64,000 bases of DNA from Tuctoria greenei (Eukaryota > Streptophyta > Magnoliopsida > Poales > Poaceae), in assembly GCA_036927565.1 (NCBI GenBank), contig JAYESD010000002.1, positions 226,321,605-226,385,604 on the forward strand. Reading direction: 5' to 3'. The translations under genes and the position numbers were made by a program. The notes under the pieces are model-generated. The model worked only from the letters and a program-made list of their open reading frames with translations. It did no database searches and was not told the DNA's origin. Within the stretch, counting starts at the first letter, position 1; each line of letters begins with the position of its first letter. Shown here one piece after another: positions 1-12,059 of the stretch.

Positions 1-943
1 CGTGGAAACATGGTTCCGAAGATGGTTTGTGGATGGGAAGATCTGGTTGGAAGGATCGGATCGTATCGGTTGATGACTTTGGCTGCGGCGGAGTCAGTTA
101 TGGCTCGGTATGGAAAGTATCGAGTTGGTTATGATGAGATTTCATGTGGGTCACAAATTTGAGTTGTTTTAGGAATGTAGGATACATTCCTAAGGTGTTT
201 GTAAGTCTTAATATTACTTCTATCTGCGTATAGAAGAGTCCTAAGCAGTTATGGAAAGTTTCGATTCGTGATCGGAGTAGGATTGGAGTCCTAGTTGAGA
301 TTGGGTTGGCCTAAGGGCTGGTTATATAAGCAAGGGAGGCCAGAGCTCGTGAGAGGCGACTTTGAGGGCTGTTCCTCTTGTGTTCTGTTGAATAAAATTC
401 ATAGTTAGAAGGAACTTTTGTGCCTTGTTCGTCTGACTTGTTCAGACAAGTTTTACTCGCCGAGTTTCTGGACAGCACTACCTTTCGTCGGTGGTTTTAT
501 CATAACTCGAGTTTTACAGATCCAATTGACGTGATTATTTTTTGTTTGTCATCACAACTTGATTATCTATCATCTATCATCTGTCAAAATTTCGTGGTCA
601 TTGGATAGGTGGTTTCTGATCTAGACAAGTTTCTTTGCAGCGTTCCAGAACTGTTTTTCTCGGGTAGGACAGATTGACCTTTGTTCGATCTTTCGATCAT
701 AACTTGAGTTTATCTCGACGGATTTGAGTGATTCTTCTTGTGTTTTCTTCGTGACTTGATTCTCTCTGATATATATCACTTTTGTCACGGTGAAACACGT
801 TTATGTTAGCCTCACACACGATTTCTATAACAGATCATTTTTCTGCCAAAGGGGTTGAGATTTAATTGTTTCTGTTGCGTAAGATTTTTAAATCTACCAT
901 TCACCCCCCTCTGGTAGCTTTTCACGTGCTCTTTGATCCTACA
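1..943 (+). repeat. Sirevirus S1 5' LTR, left part outside the window
   Basis: The stretch matches the 3' halves of the LTRs at 39080-40846 and 45960-47762. By alignment to the latter, roughly the first 870 bp lie left of the window. It ends in CCTACA, directly followed by a Met-tRNA-like primer binding site. A TATA box and a polyadenylation signal sit in the expected order, and a CACGTG palindrome lies near the end (923-928), a motif known from Sirevirus LTRs. Seen directly: homology, the CA end and the PBS. The Sirevirus assignment rests on gag structure and on the multiple polypurine tracts of copy S4. Confidence 0.9.
323..396 (+). promoter_or_regulatory. Core promoter and poly(A) signal of the S1 LTR
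   Basis: TATATAAG at 323-330 is followed by AATAAA at 391-396. The same pair is found in the LTR at 45960-47762 (TATA 47150-47157, AATAAA 47218-47223). In the LTR at 39080 the TATA box is altered (AATATAAG, 40246-40253) and AATAAA is at 40313-40318. The short spacing implies a short R region. Transcription itself is not shown. Confidence 0.7.
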
Positions 944-945
944 AT

Positions 946-957
946 TGATATCAGAGC
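946..957 (+). other. Primer binding site of S1
   Basis: TGATATCAGAGC lies two bases after the LTR end. It differs by one base from TGGTATCAGAGC, the usual copia site complementary to initiator tRNA-Met. The same variant is in S4 (47765-47776), whereas S3 (40849-40860) keeps TGGTATCAGAGA. Confidence 0.85.
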
Positions 958-1005
958 CATGGTGCTCTAATCATTGTGATTTGCACGTGTTTTTGACTAA
1001 TCATC

Positions 1006-3440
1006 ATAGAGAAATACTCTGCCAAACCTTGTGTGTTTGTTGGTATTGATTTTCAGGTTTGGAAGGCATGCATGGAGGCTTTCATCCAGGCGCAAGGCTT
1101 TGCAATATGGGAGAAGGTGTACAAGCCTTACAAAGTGCCACCAAACGATCAAGTTACGGCTACAAACCTACGGGACGTCGACAACAACAACAAAGCCCAA
1201 AACTTGATCATCCAAGGACTCACTCAGAGCGACTTCGACCGTGTTGCACATCTCCGATCGGCATACAATGTATGGAGAGCACTTTGTGACTATCACGAAG
1301 GATCCAACACGATCAATGAGGTAAGGCAAGACATGTTCAAGAAAGAATACATGCGCTTCGAGATGCAACCCGGTGAGTCCATGATGATCTCTTTGCTCGC
1401 TTTAACAAAATTCTCAGTAACTTGCGTAGTGTCAACGTTAATTTTTCTGATGCTGAAAATGCTAGGCAACTTTATAGTGCATTAGACATGTCAGTCTGGG
1501 AGATGAAAGTTACATCTATCCATGAATCTACAGTCATGAGTACACTTACTTTAGATGTGCTTTACTCTAAACTCAAAACTCATGAAATTGAAATCTTATC
1601 ACATAAGAACCCAAATAAGTCTATTGCATTTGTATCACAAAGTGATATGCCTAGCTCCGGCCAATCATCATCTTGTAATACTCTTGCTTTGTTGTCCTCA
1701 CTAACCCTGGAGCAGATCGAGGAATTTCCAAAGGAGGAGCTAGCACTTCTCTCTACTAGGTTCTCAAAAGCATTGCAAAATGTGAGAACTAGAACGATAG
1801 GAAGCTCCGGACCTCAACGATGCTTCGAATGTGGTAAGACAGGACACTTTCGTACAGATTGTCCTAATCTTTCAGGTTCTACTTGCCGAGAAGAAAAACA
1901 ATCAAGGACGAAGCACTCCTCAACAAATGATAACAAGAAGAAGAAGGTCTTTACAGGTCGCCAACTGGTGAACATTTTTATCTCCACACTCCAGGAACTT
2001 CGCTCAAGTGATGTGGACATTGGAAGTGGCGAAGATGAAGATGATTTGGCCAACTTATGCTTCATGGCGGGCAGAACAAGATCAAGATCAAGTCAGAAGG
2101 ATGCAGAACACAACAATGACGATGATGAGGTATGTTCTACCTGTAATGAAATATGTGATGCAATTTCTCGTGCAACTATTATTATTAAGAAAAATGACAA
2201 AAAGCTTAGGAATAATGCTGCTAAAATTGAATCACTAGAATCTGAAATCAACCGTTTGAAAACCTTGATTCCTAGTGATGATTCTTGTCCCTCGTGTGAT
2301 TTAATCTATGAACAATTGTCCACATCAAGAACTGCACATTCCTCTACTCTACATAGACTTGAACTTGAAAATGAAAAAAAAAACAAAAAGCATGCTGCAC
2401 CTGACATTGGAAACTTAAAAGATGCTTCTTGTTCTACAATTGATTTGCATTATTCTAGTTGTGATGATCTTGAAAAGAAACTAAAAGATGCTATGAATGA
2501 AATTTCAATATTGAATAATGCTTTACGTTCTCATGAAGTTAAATATTGTTCTAATTGCAAATTAAAAGGAAAACTTCATGTGAAAATTGCCTTGATCTGT
2601 CCAATAAACTTGATAACATGCATAGGACATTAGATCAGTTTTTTAATGGGAATAAGAACCTAAACTTGCTGCTGAATTCTTCCAAGTCTTGCAATGATAA
2701 AACTAGTTTATGTTTTGATTCTCATGCTCATGCTAAAACACATCCACCTCAAATTGTAAAATCATTTGGAAGAGGTTTAATCAAAACTGTCCCTAAACAA
2801 AAGGATGTGATCTTTGAATCTGCAGGAGTGCTTTCTAATTCTGTTTCTAATGTTGGGTGCTCATATAGACATGATTAAAAAATTAAATTTCATTGTACTT
2901 ATTGTGATAAAGATGGTCATGTTGTAGATTTTTGTTATAGACTAGCTAAACAAATTAAAAAAGAATAAAATGTCTGCTAGATCTCATAGCTTTCATGCTA
3001 AACCTAAAATTAGAAACATGCAACAAGTTTTAATGAGTCAGAAATTTGAAAAGGTAGCTTCCGGACCCTCTGGTAAGAGACTTGCAAAGATAGCTCCGGT
3101 AGTTCCGATAGCTCCGGAAGCTCCCGAATCTTCTGTTGTTCCCTCCGGAGCTTCAGTTTTTGCTTTCGGACCTTCGGCTTGTGTATCTGGAGCTTCAGCT
3201 ATTTCTTTCGAAACAAATGTCCACACCACCGGAGCTACTGGTTTTCGCTCTAAACGAGTCACAACTTCTAAATCCATCTTTAAGAACAGAAAACCTCAAC
3301 CTTTGACTCATAAACCTGCTGTTTTGTCACAGCTTTCGCGTGTTGTTCCTACTGGATGTCGCATGGCTCAGTACTGGATTCTAAATTGCTTATTGACTAA
3401 CCCTAGTATTGAGTCAACGATGAATTGTCCTTTTGTGTAG
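1006..3440 (+). pseudogene. gag: Sirevirus S1 Gag, defective
   Basis: Encodes the capsid/nucleocapsid precursor of a Ty1-copia Sirevirus. The N-terminal part carries the gag motif region around VWRALCDYHEGSNT. A first CCHC knuckle (CFECGKTGHFRTDC) is at about 1830-1872, then an acidic and coiled-coil-like stretch, then a second CCHC (CTYCDKDGHVVDFC) at about 2896-2937, and a Ser/Ala/Pro-rich linker at 3056-3250. The start codon expected from copy S3 (40908) is ATA here (1006-1008). A base is lost near 1381, and stops lie at 2876-2878 and about 2966-2968. The start-codon loss and both stops are shared with S4. The region ends at a TAG (3438-3440) present in all three Sirevirus copies. Confidence 0.85.
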
Positions 3441-3924
3441 GTTTCATGCTTGAGGAGGGAGAACATATGGATTGTGGATTCAGGATGCTCACGCCACATG
3501 ACCGGTAACAGAGAATGGTTCTCCTCCCTCTCCATTGTGTTATGTGTAGAGAATGTTACTTTTGTCGATAATTCTTCAACTCCTATAATTGATAAGGGTT
3601 CAATTAGAGTAAATGATCACTACAATTTGAAGGATGTGGCACTTGTCAAAAATTTGAAATACAACTTGCTTTCTGTTTCACAATTGCTAGATGAAAATCT
3701 GGAAATTATTTTCAATAAAAACTGCTACAAAGTTGTAGGTTCAAATAGTGAGCTTATTTTTAACATGTCACGATTTGGAAGAGTTTTTAAAGCTGATTTT
3801 GGTATTTCTTCCTCTAAGCATAGGTGTCTAGTTGCTAATGATTCCAAAGATTTATATTTTTGGCATCGTAGACTTGGTCACGTAGGCTTTGATCATCTCA
3901 CGCGTGTTAGTTCTCTTGATCGCA
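3441..3924 (+). pseudogene. pol: Sirevirus S1 Pol fragment: protease and integrase N-terminus
   Basis: Open from the TAG at 3438-3440. It shows the aspartic protease motif WIVDSGCSRHMTG (about 3466-3504) and the pre-integrase motif FWHRRLGHVGFDHL (about 3859-3900). The reading breaks at 3924, where the sequence switches to an unrelated element. Copies S3 and S4 continue here with integrase. Integrase, RT and RNase H of S1 are not found elsewhere in the window. Confidence 0.9.
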
Positions 3925-4863
3925 TAGCGATTACATAACATAGTTTCGCGCTAGAAATTGTTTTACGCTAAACTCATTTTTGCAGGGAATGATGTGAATG
4001 GTATGGACTTAATGTTATGTGATGATCTGTGTGTAAATTCGTGCAGCCTGCGTGTTGCAAATTTAACACAACCGAGTTGAGGTTGTCACATAATTGTATA
4101 ACGACCTGCGTGTCGACCTGTGATGCTTGATCTCTCATGTAATTTATTTGGTAGCTATTAGTTGTATTAGCTTCTTTTATTATCATGGAGATGTCTTCAA
4201 GCATGGTGGAGATGGAGATCGCCACAAGAAGGGAGGCATGGCAGCTCAGATCTTGATGGAACCATGGTGATGGAGACCATTATGATTTTAAAGGCCATAC
4301 TATTCACAATGTGATATGATCATATACCTGTGATGTTTATGTATTACTTTTCTTTTCATGCTTTCCATATGGTCGATGTTTTGTCATGATAGAATAGCTT
4401 CCCTCGAAAAAGTTGAGTATTTGATGCCATTTACCAATAACTCCACCTATGTTATTTTGATTGTTGTGTGGTAGGTTTGCCAAAGCAAAGTACCATCATC
4501 TATCATAATGCATAGGGTGAATGTTGGACATTTCACATGCATAGTGTTGATTCACTCAACAAAGCTATCAAAACGGTTTTGGGCTTTATGGCATAGAGTT
4601 GGGAGCCGGGGCATTGGATGTCACCCAACAAACAAGAGTCATATAGGGATATGATTAACAATAGTTGTTTACCTATATATCTAATTTCCTAGAAGTGAAG
4701 CCAAAGCTCACTAGGAATTAGTGAATATGGATCTTGAACCACTATATGTCATTAGAGGGAAGACGATGATCATATAGTGGTGATATCTTTTATTAAATTG
4801 TTAATAAAATATTGGTACATAACATAGTTCTAAACCTTGCATATTTATTTTCTATTGTAGATA
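3925..4863 (+). other. Untranslated leader of the Angela-like element
   Basis: 939 bp without a coding ORF between the truncation point and the gag ATG. It ends in TTTTCTATTGTAG directly before ATAATG, a good 3' splice-acceptor shape. BARE elements are known to make a spliced gag RNA, so an intron ending here is plausible, but the donor is not identified. No LTR end or PBS is seen. Confidence 0.6.
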
Positions 4864-5757
4864 ATGTCTGCTAGTAAAAATTCCGGTTTCAATTTGCGAT
4901 CTGTGCTTGAGAAGGAAAAGCTCAATAGAGCTAACTTTATCGATTGGTACCGCAACCTGAGAATCGTTCTTAGGCAAGAGAAAATCGAGTACGTTCTTCT
5001 ACAGCCTTACCCGGATGACCTCCCAGCTGATGCAACTAATGCAACATGTAGAGCTTATACGAAGCACTGCGATGATGCGCTTAATGTAAGCTATCTCATG
5101 CTCGCCACTATGTCCCCTGATCTGCAAAAATAGTATGAGCATACAGATGCTTATTCTATGATTGAGGGACTGCGTGGAATGTTTGAGAATCAAGCAAGGG
5201 CTGAGAGATACAACATCTCAAAGTCCTTGTTCTCATGAAAGCTGGCGAAGGATAGCCCGGTCAGCCCTCATGTAATCAAGATGATTGGTTACATTGAAAC
5301 TTTGGGCAAACTTGGTTCTGAACTCAAGGATGATCTGGCTATTGACGTTGTTCTCCAGTCGCTCCCACCGAGCTACGAGCCATTTATATTGAATTTTCAA
5401 ATGAATGGCATGGAGAAAACTTTGGCTGAATTGCATGGGATGCTTAAAACAGCCAAAGAAAGCATTAAGAAAAATGCCACTCATGTGATGATGGTGCAAA
5501 AGGAGAATACAAAGAGGAAGCGTGTGACGCATCCTAAAGGCAAAGGAAAGGGAAAGGTTCCCGATGAGCCCTCAAGCTCAAAGTCTAAGCCAAAGGGCAA
5601 ATCTGGCCCTTCTCCTGATGATGAATGCTTTCACTGTCATGGTAAGGGGCACTGGTCTAGGAACTGCAAGAAGTACATGGAGGAGATGAAGAAGAAGAAG
5701 GGAAGTGAGACTTCCGCTTCATGTATAAATGTTATAGAAATTAACATTGCATTTTCT
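4864..5757 (+). pseudogene. gag: Gag of the Angela-like copia
   Basis: Starts at ATG 4864 (MSASKNSGFNLRSVL), the typical grass Angela/RIRE1 gag start. The product would be a capsid protein with a CCHC knuckle (CFHCHGKGHWSRNC, about 5628-5669) preceded by a Lys/Gly/Ser-rich basic region. In-frame stops at 5131-5133 (TAG) and 5236-5238 (TGA) break it. The rest is open into the protease. Gag and pol are one frame in this group, so the split at 5757 is only by domain. Confidence 0.85.
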
Positions 5758-7083
5758 TCTAGTGAATCATGGGTATTTGATACCGGATCGATGATTCACA
5801 CTTGCAAATCATTGCAGGGTCTAAGTGAGACTAGAAGATTTGCAAAAGGCGAGTTGGATGTTCATGTCGGCAATGGAGCAAAGGTTGCGGTCATAGCTGT
5901 CGGAACTTACCACTTGTCATTACCCTCAGGATTAGTTTTGGAATTGAATAATTGTTATTGTATTCCTACTTTGAGCAAGAACATTATCTCTTCTTCGTGT
6001 TTAGAAGAAGTTGATGGTTATGAGATTGTTATAAAGAACAAATATTGTTCTATTTATTATAATAATATTTTCTATGCTCAATGTCCATTAGTGAATGGAT
6101 TATATGTCCTTGATCTTGAGGATAAAACTGTGTGTAACATTAATACCAAAAGGGCTCAACGAAATGATCTAAATCACACTTTTATTTGGCATTGTCGCTT
6201 AGGTCATATAAATGAGAAACACATTGAAAAACTCCATAAATATGGTTTACTAAGCTCATTTGATTTTTAATCACTTGACACATGCGAATCTTGTTTGCTT
6301 GGGAAGATGACCAAAGCACCCTTCACTGGTCAAAGTGAAAGGGCGACTGACTTGTTGGGACTTATACATACAGATGTATGTGGACCAATGAGTTCAATTG
6401 CCAGCGGTGGTTTTCAGTACTTCATCACATTTACTGATGACTTTAGTAGATATGTTTATGTCTACCTAATGAGGCACAAGTCTGAATCCTTTGAAAAGTT
6501 CAAAGAATTTAGAATGAAGTACAGAATCAAGTACATAATCAATTTGGCAAGACAATTAAACTTCTACGATCTGATCGTGGGGGCAAATATTTTAGCCATG
6601 AATTTTATGATCATTTAAAACAATGTGGAATTGTTCCACAATTGACTCCACCTGGAACGCCTCAATGAAATGGGGTGTCTGAGCGAAGGAACCGAACCTT
6701 GTTGGACATGGTTAGGTCGATGATGAGCCAATCAGATCTTCCACTATCCTTTTGGGGTTATGCTCTTGAGACTGCTGCGTTTACACTAAACAGAGTCCCA
6801 ACTAAGTCTGTTGAGAAGACACTATATGAGATGTGGACCGAGAAACGTCCCGGATTGTCTTTCCTCAAAGTTTGGGGATGTGATGTTTATGTCAAACGTT
6901 TGACGCTAGACAAACTCACTCCAAAATCAGACAAATGCTTCTTTATGGGATATCCTAGGGAAACCAAAGGGTATTATTTTTATAATAAAATGGAGGGTAA
7001 AGTGTTTACCGCTCGCAATGGTGTCTTCTTGGAGAAAGAGTTTCTCTCAAAAGAAGTTAGTGGGGAGCAAGGTGCATCTTGAA
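5758..7083 (+). pseudogene. pol: Protease and integrase of the Angela-like copia
   Basis: The protease motif WVFDTGS (about 5770-5790) keeps the catalytic Asp. The pre-integrase HHCC region follows (WHCRLGHINEKH, then CESCLLGKMTKAPF). The integrase core shows the first catalytic Asp in HTDVCGP (about 6367-6387). The region is broken by TAA at 6268-6270 and by a frameshift near 6550-6615. It resumes at 6675 with the catalytic-Glu region (SERRNRTLLDMVRSMM) and ends at 7081-7083. Confidence 0.85.
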
Positions 7084-8846
7084 GAAATTCAAGAAATACC
7101 TGAAAATGTTTCAGCATCCACTGATCCTATAAAGGATGTACAAGATGTTGTGCAACCAGTTGATGAAAAACCAGCCCTATGAAAGTCTACGAGGGTACGT
7201 CGTGCGACTAAAAAGTTAACGCTTCTAACCATGGAGCAGCATGACATGGTATTGTTGGACAATAATGAGCCCACGATCTATACTGAAGCAATGATGGGAC
7301 CCGACTCTAAGAAGTGGCTTGGAGCCATGGAGTCTGAAATTGAATCCATGCATGAAAATCAAGTTTGGAACTTGGTTGATCCAATCGAAGGTGTGAAACC
7401 TATCGATTGTAAATGGATTTTCAAGAAAAAGACTGATATGGATGGAAATGTTCACATCTATAAAGCGCGATTGGTGGCGAAAAGTTTCAAACAAATTCAA
7501 GGTGTTGATTATGATGAAACTTTCTCACCCGTTGCAATGCTTAAGTCTGTTCGGATTCTTCTAGCAATTGCTGCATATTTTGATTATGAAATATGGCAGA
7601 TGGATGTCAAAACAACCTTTCTTAATGGAAGTCTGACTGAGGATGTGTACATGACACAACTTGAGGGTTTTGTCGATCCTAAAAATGCTAATAAAATATT
7701 CAAGCTTCAAAAGTCCATTTATGGACTGAAGCAAGCATCTCGGAGTTGGAATCTACGTTTTGATGAAGTAATCAAAGGGTTTGGTTTCATCAAGAACGTA
7801 AAAGAACCTTGTATTTACAAGAAGTTTAGTGGGAGCGCACATGTATTTCTGGTCCTATATGTAGATGACATATTATTGATCGAAAATGACATTCCAATGC
7901 TTGATGATGTTAAATCCTCATTAAGAAAAAGTTTCTCAATGAAGGATTTAGGAGAGGCAACGTATATTTTGGGTATAAAGATCTATAGAGATATATCTAA
8001 AAGGCTAATTGGATTAAGCCAAAATACATATATTGACAAGATATTGAATCGGTTCAATATGCAAGATTCTAAGAAAGGTTTCTTGCCAATGTCACATGGC
8101 ATTACTCTAAGCAAGAGAGGATGAGGGCGATTCCTTCGACACCTGATGAGCAAAAGAGGATGAGGGCGATTCCTTATGCTCCGGCTATTGGATCCATCAT
8201 GTATGCCATGCTATGTACACGCCCAGATGTATCTTATGCTCTAAGTATCACAAGCAGGTATCAATCGGATTATGGTGAGGCTCATTGGACCGGTTTCAAA
8301 AACATCCTTAAGTACTTGAGAAGAACTAAGGATGCATTCTTAGTGTTTGGAGGTGAAGAAGAGCTCGTTGTAAAAGGTTACACCGATGCCAGCTTCCAAA
8401 CTGATAAGGATGATTCTAGATCGCAATCTGGATTTGTGTTCTGCCTCAATAGAGGGGCAGTGAGCTGGAAAAGTTCCAAGCAAGATACATTAGCAGATTC
8501 AACCACAGAGGCGGAGTACATTGCAGCTTCTGAAGCTGCAAAGGAAGCTGTTTGGATCAGAAAATTTATTTCTGAGTCGGGTGTTGTTCCTAGCGCGTCC
8601 AGTCCTGTGGATGTCTACTGTGATAATAGTGGAGCCATCGCACAGGCAAAGGAGCCTAGATCACACAAACGATCCAAACACATACTACGACGCTATCACC
8701 TCATTCGAGAGATCATCGACTGAGGTGATGTAAAGATATGCAAGGTGCACACGGATTTGAATGTTGCAGATCCGTTGACAAAGCCTCTTCCACAATCAAA
8801 GCATGAGACACACACGAGATCTATGGGTATTAGATACTTACATTAG
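7084..8846 (+). pseudogene. pol: Reverse transcriptase and RNase H of the Angela-like copia
   Basis: Copia-type RT (RVT_2) is open from 7231 to 8124. It includes KWIFKKK, ARLVAKSF, WQMDVKTTFLNG and the catalytic LYVDDILL at about 7855-7878. RNase H follows in another frame (8121-8723): YTDASF, STTEAEYIAASEAAKEAVW and VYCDNSGAI, with the acidic residues kept. The last codons run to the TAG at 8844-8846. Stops occur at 7180-7183 and 8121-8123, the second made by the local duplication at 8116-8175. This is the best-preserved copia RT of the window. Confidence 0.9.
8116..8175 (+). repeat. 21-bp repeat created inside the RT/RNase H junction
   Basis: The same 21 bases (AGAGGATGAGGGCGATTCCT plus T) stand at 8116-8136 and 8155-8175. 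The second copy fits the normal coding context (KRMRAIPYA); the first replaces the expected codons and creates a stop. This looks like a local template switch or conversion. Confidence 0.8.
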
Positions 8847-9377
8847 TGATCATAGTGTGTAGTGGGAGACTTGTATCACAACTATGTTTATGTACTATTA
8901 AATAAATTGTTATATGAGTAATCATTATTTACATTGATCATCAAGTATGTGACTTGTTCGTGAAACTCTTTGTTAAAAGTAATGTTACTCTAGATGATTC
9001 CTAGTCTATATCATTATATGAGATAATGATTGCATACAGACTAGCACATGCATTAATTGATGATCACGTTTCATGGATCATAGATATGGAGATATCGAAT
9101 TAATAATGTGAACACATGTTAGTGAACATGGTGTTGGATTGACCCACTCCGAGACACTGCTGGGATTGTTATTTTCATATGTGTCATCAGTTGGTCTTGA
9201 GTGATACACCTGGTAGATCCTTAGACCTGAGATCGCCATTGTTTCTCACTATGCGTAGTTGTGTACTTTGAGACTATCAAACGCTACTCCGTAATTGGGT
9301 AGTCATAGAAGTAGTCTTCGGGTATATAATGAAACATAGAATGGGATGTCCGCAGATCAAGATGGGATTTGCCCCTC
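8847..9377 (+). other. 3' non-coding region of the Angela-like copia, first part
   Basis: No ORF. It continues after G1 at 22465. The 5 bp before G1 (9373-9377, CCCTC) are its target-site duplication. Confidence 0.75.
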
Positions 9378-10239
9378 TGTCGGTACCCTGGGTACCATAT
9401 ACCCCTTGGGATTGCAAAGATCTCAAGGGAATATCATCTACTTGATTTGAAGACCTTCGGAGGCCCACATGTCAGACATAACTGAACTCGCTTCCCCAAC
9501 ATGGTTAGTCCCAGGGTCGCCACATGTACTATCAAACCGGAGCTACCGCCCACAAGGGGGAAGCTCCGGGCTATGTACCATAGCGGCACCCCCGGACCTA
9601 ACCCCAGACCGAGGGAAGCTCCGGAACTGACACGTGTTAGGTGGCACCGGACCTACCTGTTTCCCACAGTACGCTCCGGAGCTGCCACGTGTCCAACCGT
9701 CGGATCTTCAGCCTCCAACCTCCGGAAGACTTCACAACGGCTCCGGATCTTCAAAGGGGAATCAAGGACTTCAAGACCCGATTAAGTGTCATTAATACTA
9801 TGTTAATGACACACGATCGGACGACCTTAATTACTAGAAACAGTGCTGTCAAAGCACTTAATTCGGTCATTAAGGGTAATTAAGCGTATCAAATGCGTAT
9901 CAATATTAGTAACCGTCAGGGCCACATGTCGGTCCAGGCGAACTTGTAACGGCCTGCCCTTGTACTATAAAAGGACAGGCCGACGATACATAAGGGACAC
10001 TCACTGGAGGTGCCAACTCTACACTCTCAACTCACGTTGAGCTCATACATCCAATACAACACTAACACACCCCGTGGAGTAGGGTATTACGCTCAGGCGG
10101 CCCGAACCACGTAAATCTTCATGTCTCCTGTGTCATTTTACACTTCACCTTCTTGAATATCCGCGCGCCCACACCGAACTTCAAACTCCTCCAACACTTT
10201 AGTAGTGTCGGGAGATCTGCCGGATCAAAACCACCGACA
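9378..10239 (+). repeat. 5' LTR of G1
   Basis: Begins TGTCGGTACCCTGGG and ends ACCACCGACA. U3 contains the palindrome GCTCCGGAGC (9673-9682) next to CCACGTG and a second G-box (ACACGTGT, about 9630). TATAAAAG is at 9966-9973. Confidence 0.95.
9966..9973 (+). promoter_or_regulatory. TATA box of the G1 LTR
   Basis: TATAAAAG. The same motif is at 22186-22193 (3' LTR), 52999-53006 (G2 LTR) and 29524-29531 (solo LTR). Confidence 0.75.
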
Positions 10240-10241
10240 GT

Positions 10242-10260
10242 TGGCGCGCCAGGTAGGGGG
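10242..10260 (+). other. Primer binding site of G1
   Basis: TGGCGCGCCAGGTAGGGGG lies two bases after the LTR. G2 has the same site with one change (53286-53304). I do not assign the primer tRNA. Confidence 0.75.
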
Positions 10261-10277
10261 CGCCTGAGATTTCAAGA

Positions 10278-12059
10278 ATGGTGAACTCAGCTGCTGGATC
10301 ATCCAACGGTCATCCCGCTGTTCAAGCTGTTGGGGGCAGTCCCTCCAATATGCAGCCACCAACAGGAACCTCAGTTCCAGCAGGAGTCACACTACCACCA
10401 CCGCCGCCTCCACCAGCAAACCAAGCTGGGCAGCGCGATGGTGCATCGGCATCAATCACTGCGTCGGCAAATCATGACAACCCAGAACACGCGCTCCATG
10501 CAGCACGTGCTCTTCTTCAGCGCCCACCACCTCCGGACGCATCCCGGGATGCAATGGAGCAGTGGAGGGCCGATGTGGAACACTTGGTTGCAGCAGCAGC
10601 CGACCGCATCAGCAACCAGGGTCCTCCTCCTTTAGGACGGGCCCCGTCACAGCGACGGACCTTGTCTGACAGACTTGGTCCGCACGTTTCCAACAACAGG
10701 AGACGTGCTGCGTCGCAACAAGTGACGTCGTTGTCCTCCGGGGCACGGCGCACTCACACGGTGTCAAGGCTTTCAACTCATGACCTCCGGGCGGAGCTTG
10801 ATCGCCGATACCGTCAACAAGACGGCCGAGTCCATATTGAGCGTGCTCGTGAAAGACGAGAAGCTCAGGACATTCCTGCTCCTGAAGGAGTAGGAGGAGG
10901 TTTTTCGGCCTTGGCCATGCATCTGCGTATGGTCAGGTGGCCACAGAAATTCCGGCCTCACTTGCCAGAGAAGTTTGACGAGGCCGTTAATCCCGTCGAA
11001 TTTCATCAGATTTACTCCACTGCTATCCTAGCAGCTGGAGGAAATGAGGCCGTAATGGCCAATTATTTTCCAGTGGCTTTAACTGGGACCGCCCGGTCCT
11101 GGTTTATGAGCCTTCCACCCAACTCCATCAATAGTTGGGAGGAGTTGTGCCGGCAGTTCACCGCCAACTTTGGGAGTTCATACACCCGACCAGACACTGA
11201 ACTAGACCTTTTTGCAGTCGTGCAAAAAGGGAGAGAATCCCTGCGATCATTCATCCAGAGATTCTCTCAGGTATGAAACACTATCCCTTCTATCTCTAGC
11301 GCTTCTGTCATTGTGGCATTTAGACAGGGTGTACGGGATAAGAAGATGTTGGATAAACTGGCAATCAAGGAGATCACCAGCGTCACGGAACTCTTCAGCT
11401 TGGCTGACAAATGTGCCAGAGCTGCGGAGGGCCGTGAAATGCACTCCAAACCACCTCTGGAGGATCACAAAAAATCCTCCAAAGGCGTAGCCACTACCTT
11501 CGGGAGTGGCAAGAAGAAGAAAAAGACCAACGGCAAGAAGAAGCCGTCAGCCGGCGCATCTAATGCTGCAGCTGCTGTAGCTCCAGGTGGCCGGGGGCCA
11601 CGCCCTGAGAAGCGACCTCGACCGTCTTCTGAAGACGGTGGCAAGCCCAAGGTGTGGTGTCCAATTCATAAGACGGACAACCATAGTTTGGAAGACTGCC
11701 GGGAGGTCCAAAACCTTGCCGAGCGCTACAACAAGCGCCGGGAAGAAGCTCCTTTCCGACAGAGGGAAGGAAAACAAAAAGTTGACGAAGCTCCGACTGA
11801 AGAGGAATTAGGTTTTCAGGATCCCAAAAAGGTCCTGAAAGCCGTCTACACCTCTGTCGACTACGATTCTGATGTCTCTGACAATGAGCGTCGGAGGACC
11901 ATGAACACCATTTTTGGTGGATCATGGGACATCACCTCCCGCCGCATCCTCAAGACAATGTGTCGGCACATGGTTGCTGTAGCTCCTATAGCCAGGGCGG
12001 AGCCTCATCGGAAGTGGATGGACACGACCATCACTTTTGATGCTTCGGACTGCCCTTGA
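10278..12059 (+). pseudogene. gag: Tat G1 Gag
   Basis: ATG at 10278. The N-terminus is Ala/Pro/Gln-rich and low in complexity (to about residue 110), followed by the retrotransposon gag fold (FRPHLPEKFDEAVNPVEF, SWEELCRQFTANFG, SLRSFIQRFSQV). A TGA at 11274-11276, probably from CGA by CpG decay, interrupts it. The frame continues (FRQGVRDKKML) through a basic Lys-rich, Gly/Pro-rich stretch and a zinc-knuckle-like WCPIHKTDNHSLEDC, and ends at TGA 12057-12059. G2 has a Gln codon at that last position, so this stop is private to G1. Confidence 0.85.

Noticed and set aside
420..608. 62-aa ORF in the S1 LTR
   Set aside because: Lies in LTR sequence and is not kept open in the LTR copies at 40340 and 47250.
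11270..11311. Short intron in G1 gag (CAG|GTATGA ... CTCTAG|CG)
   Set aside because: Only about 34-38 nt, below plant intron size. The frame reads through if TGA was CGA, so a nonsense change is simpler.
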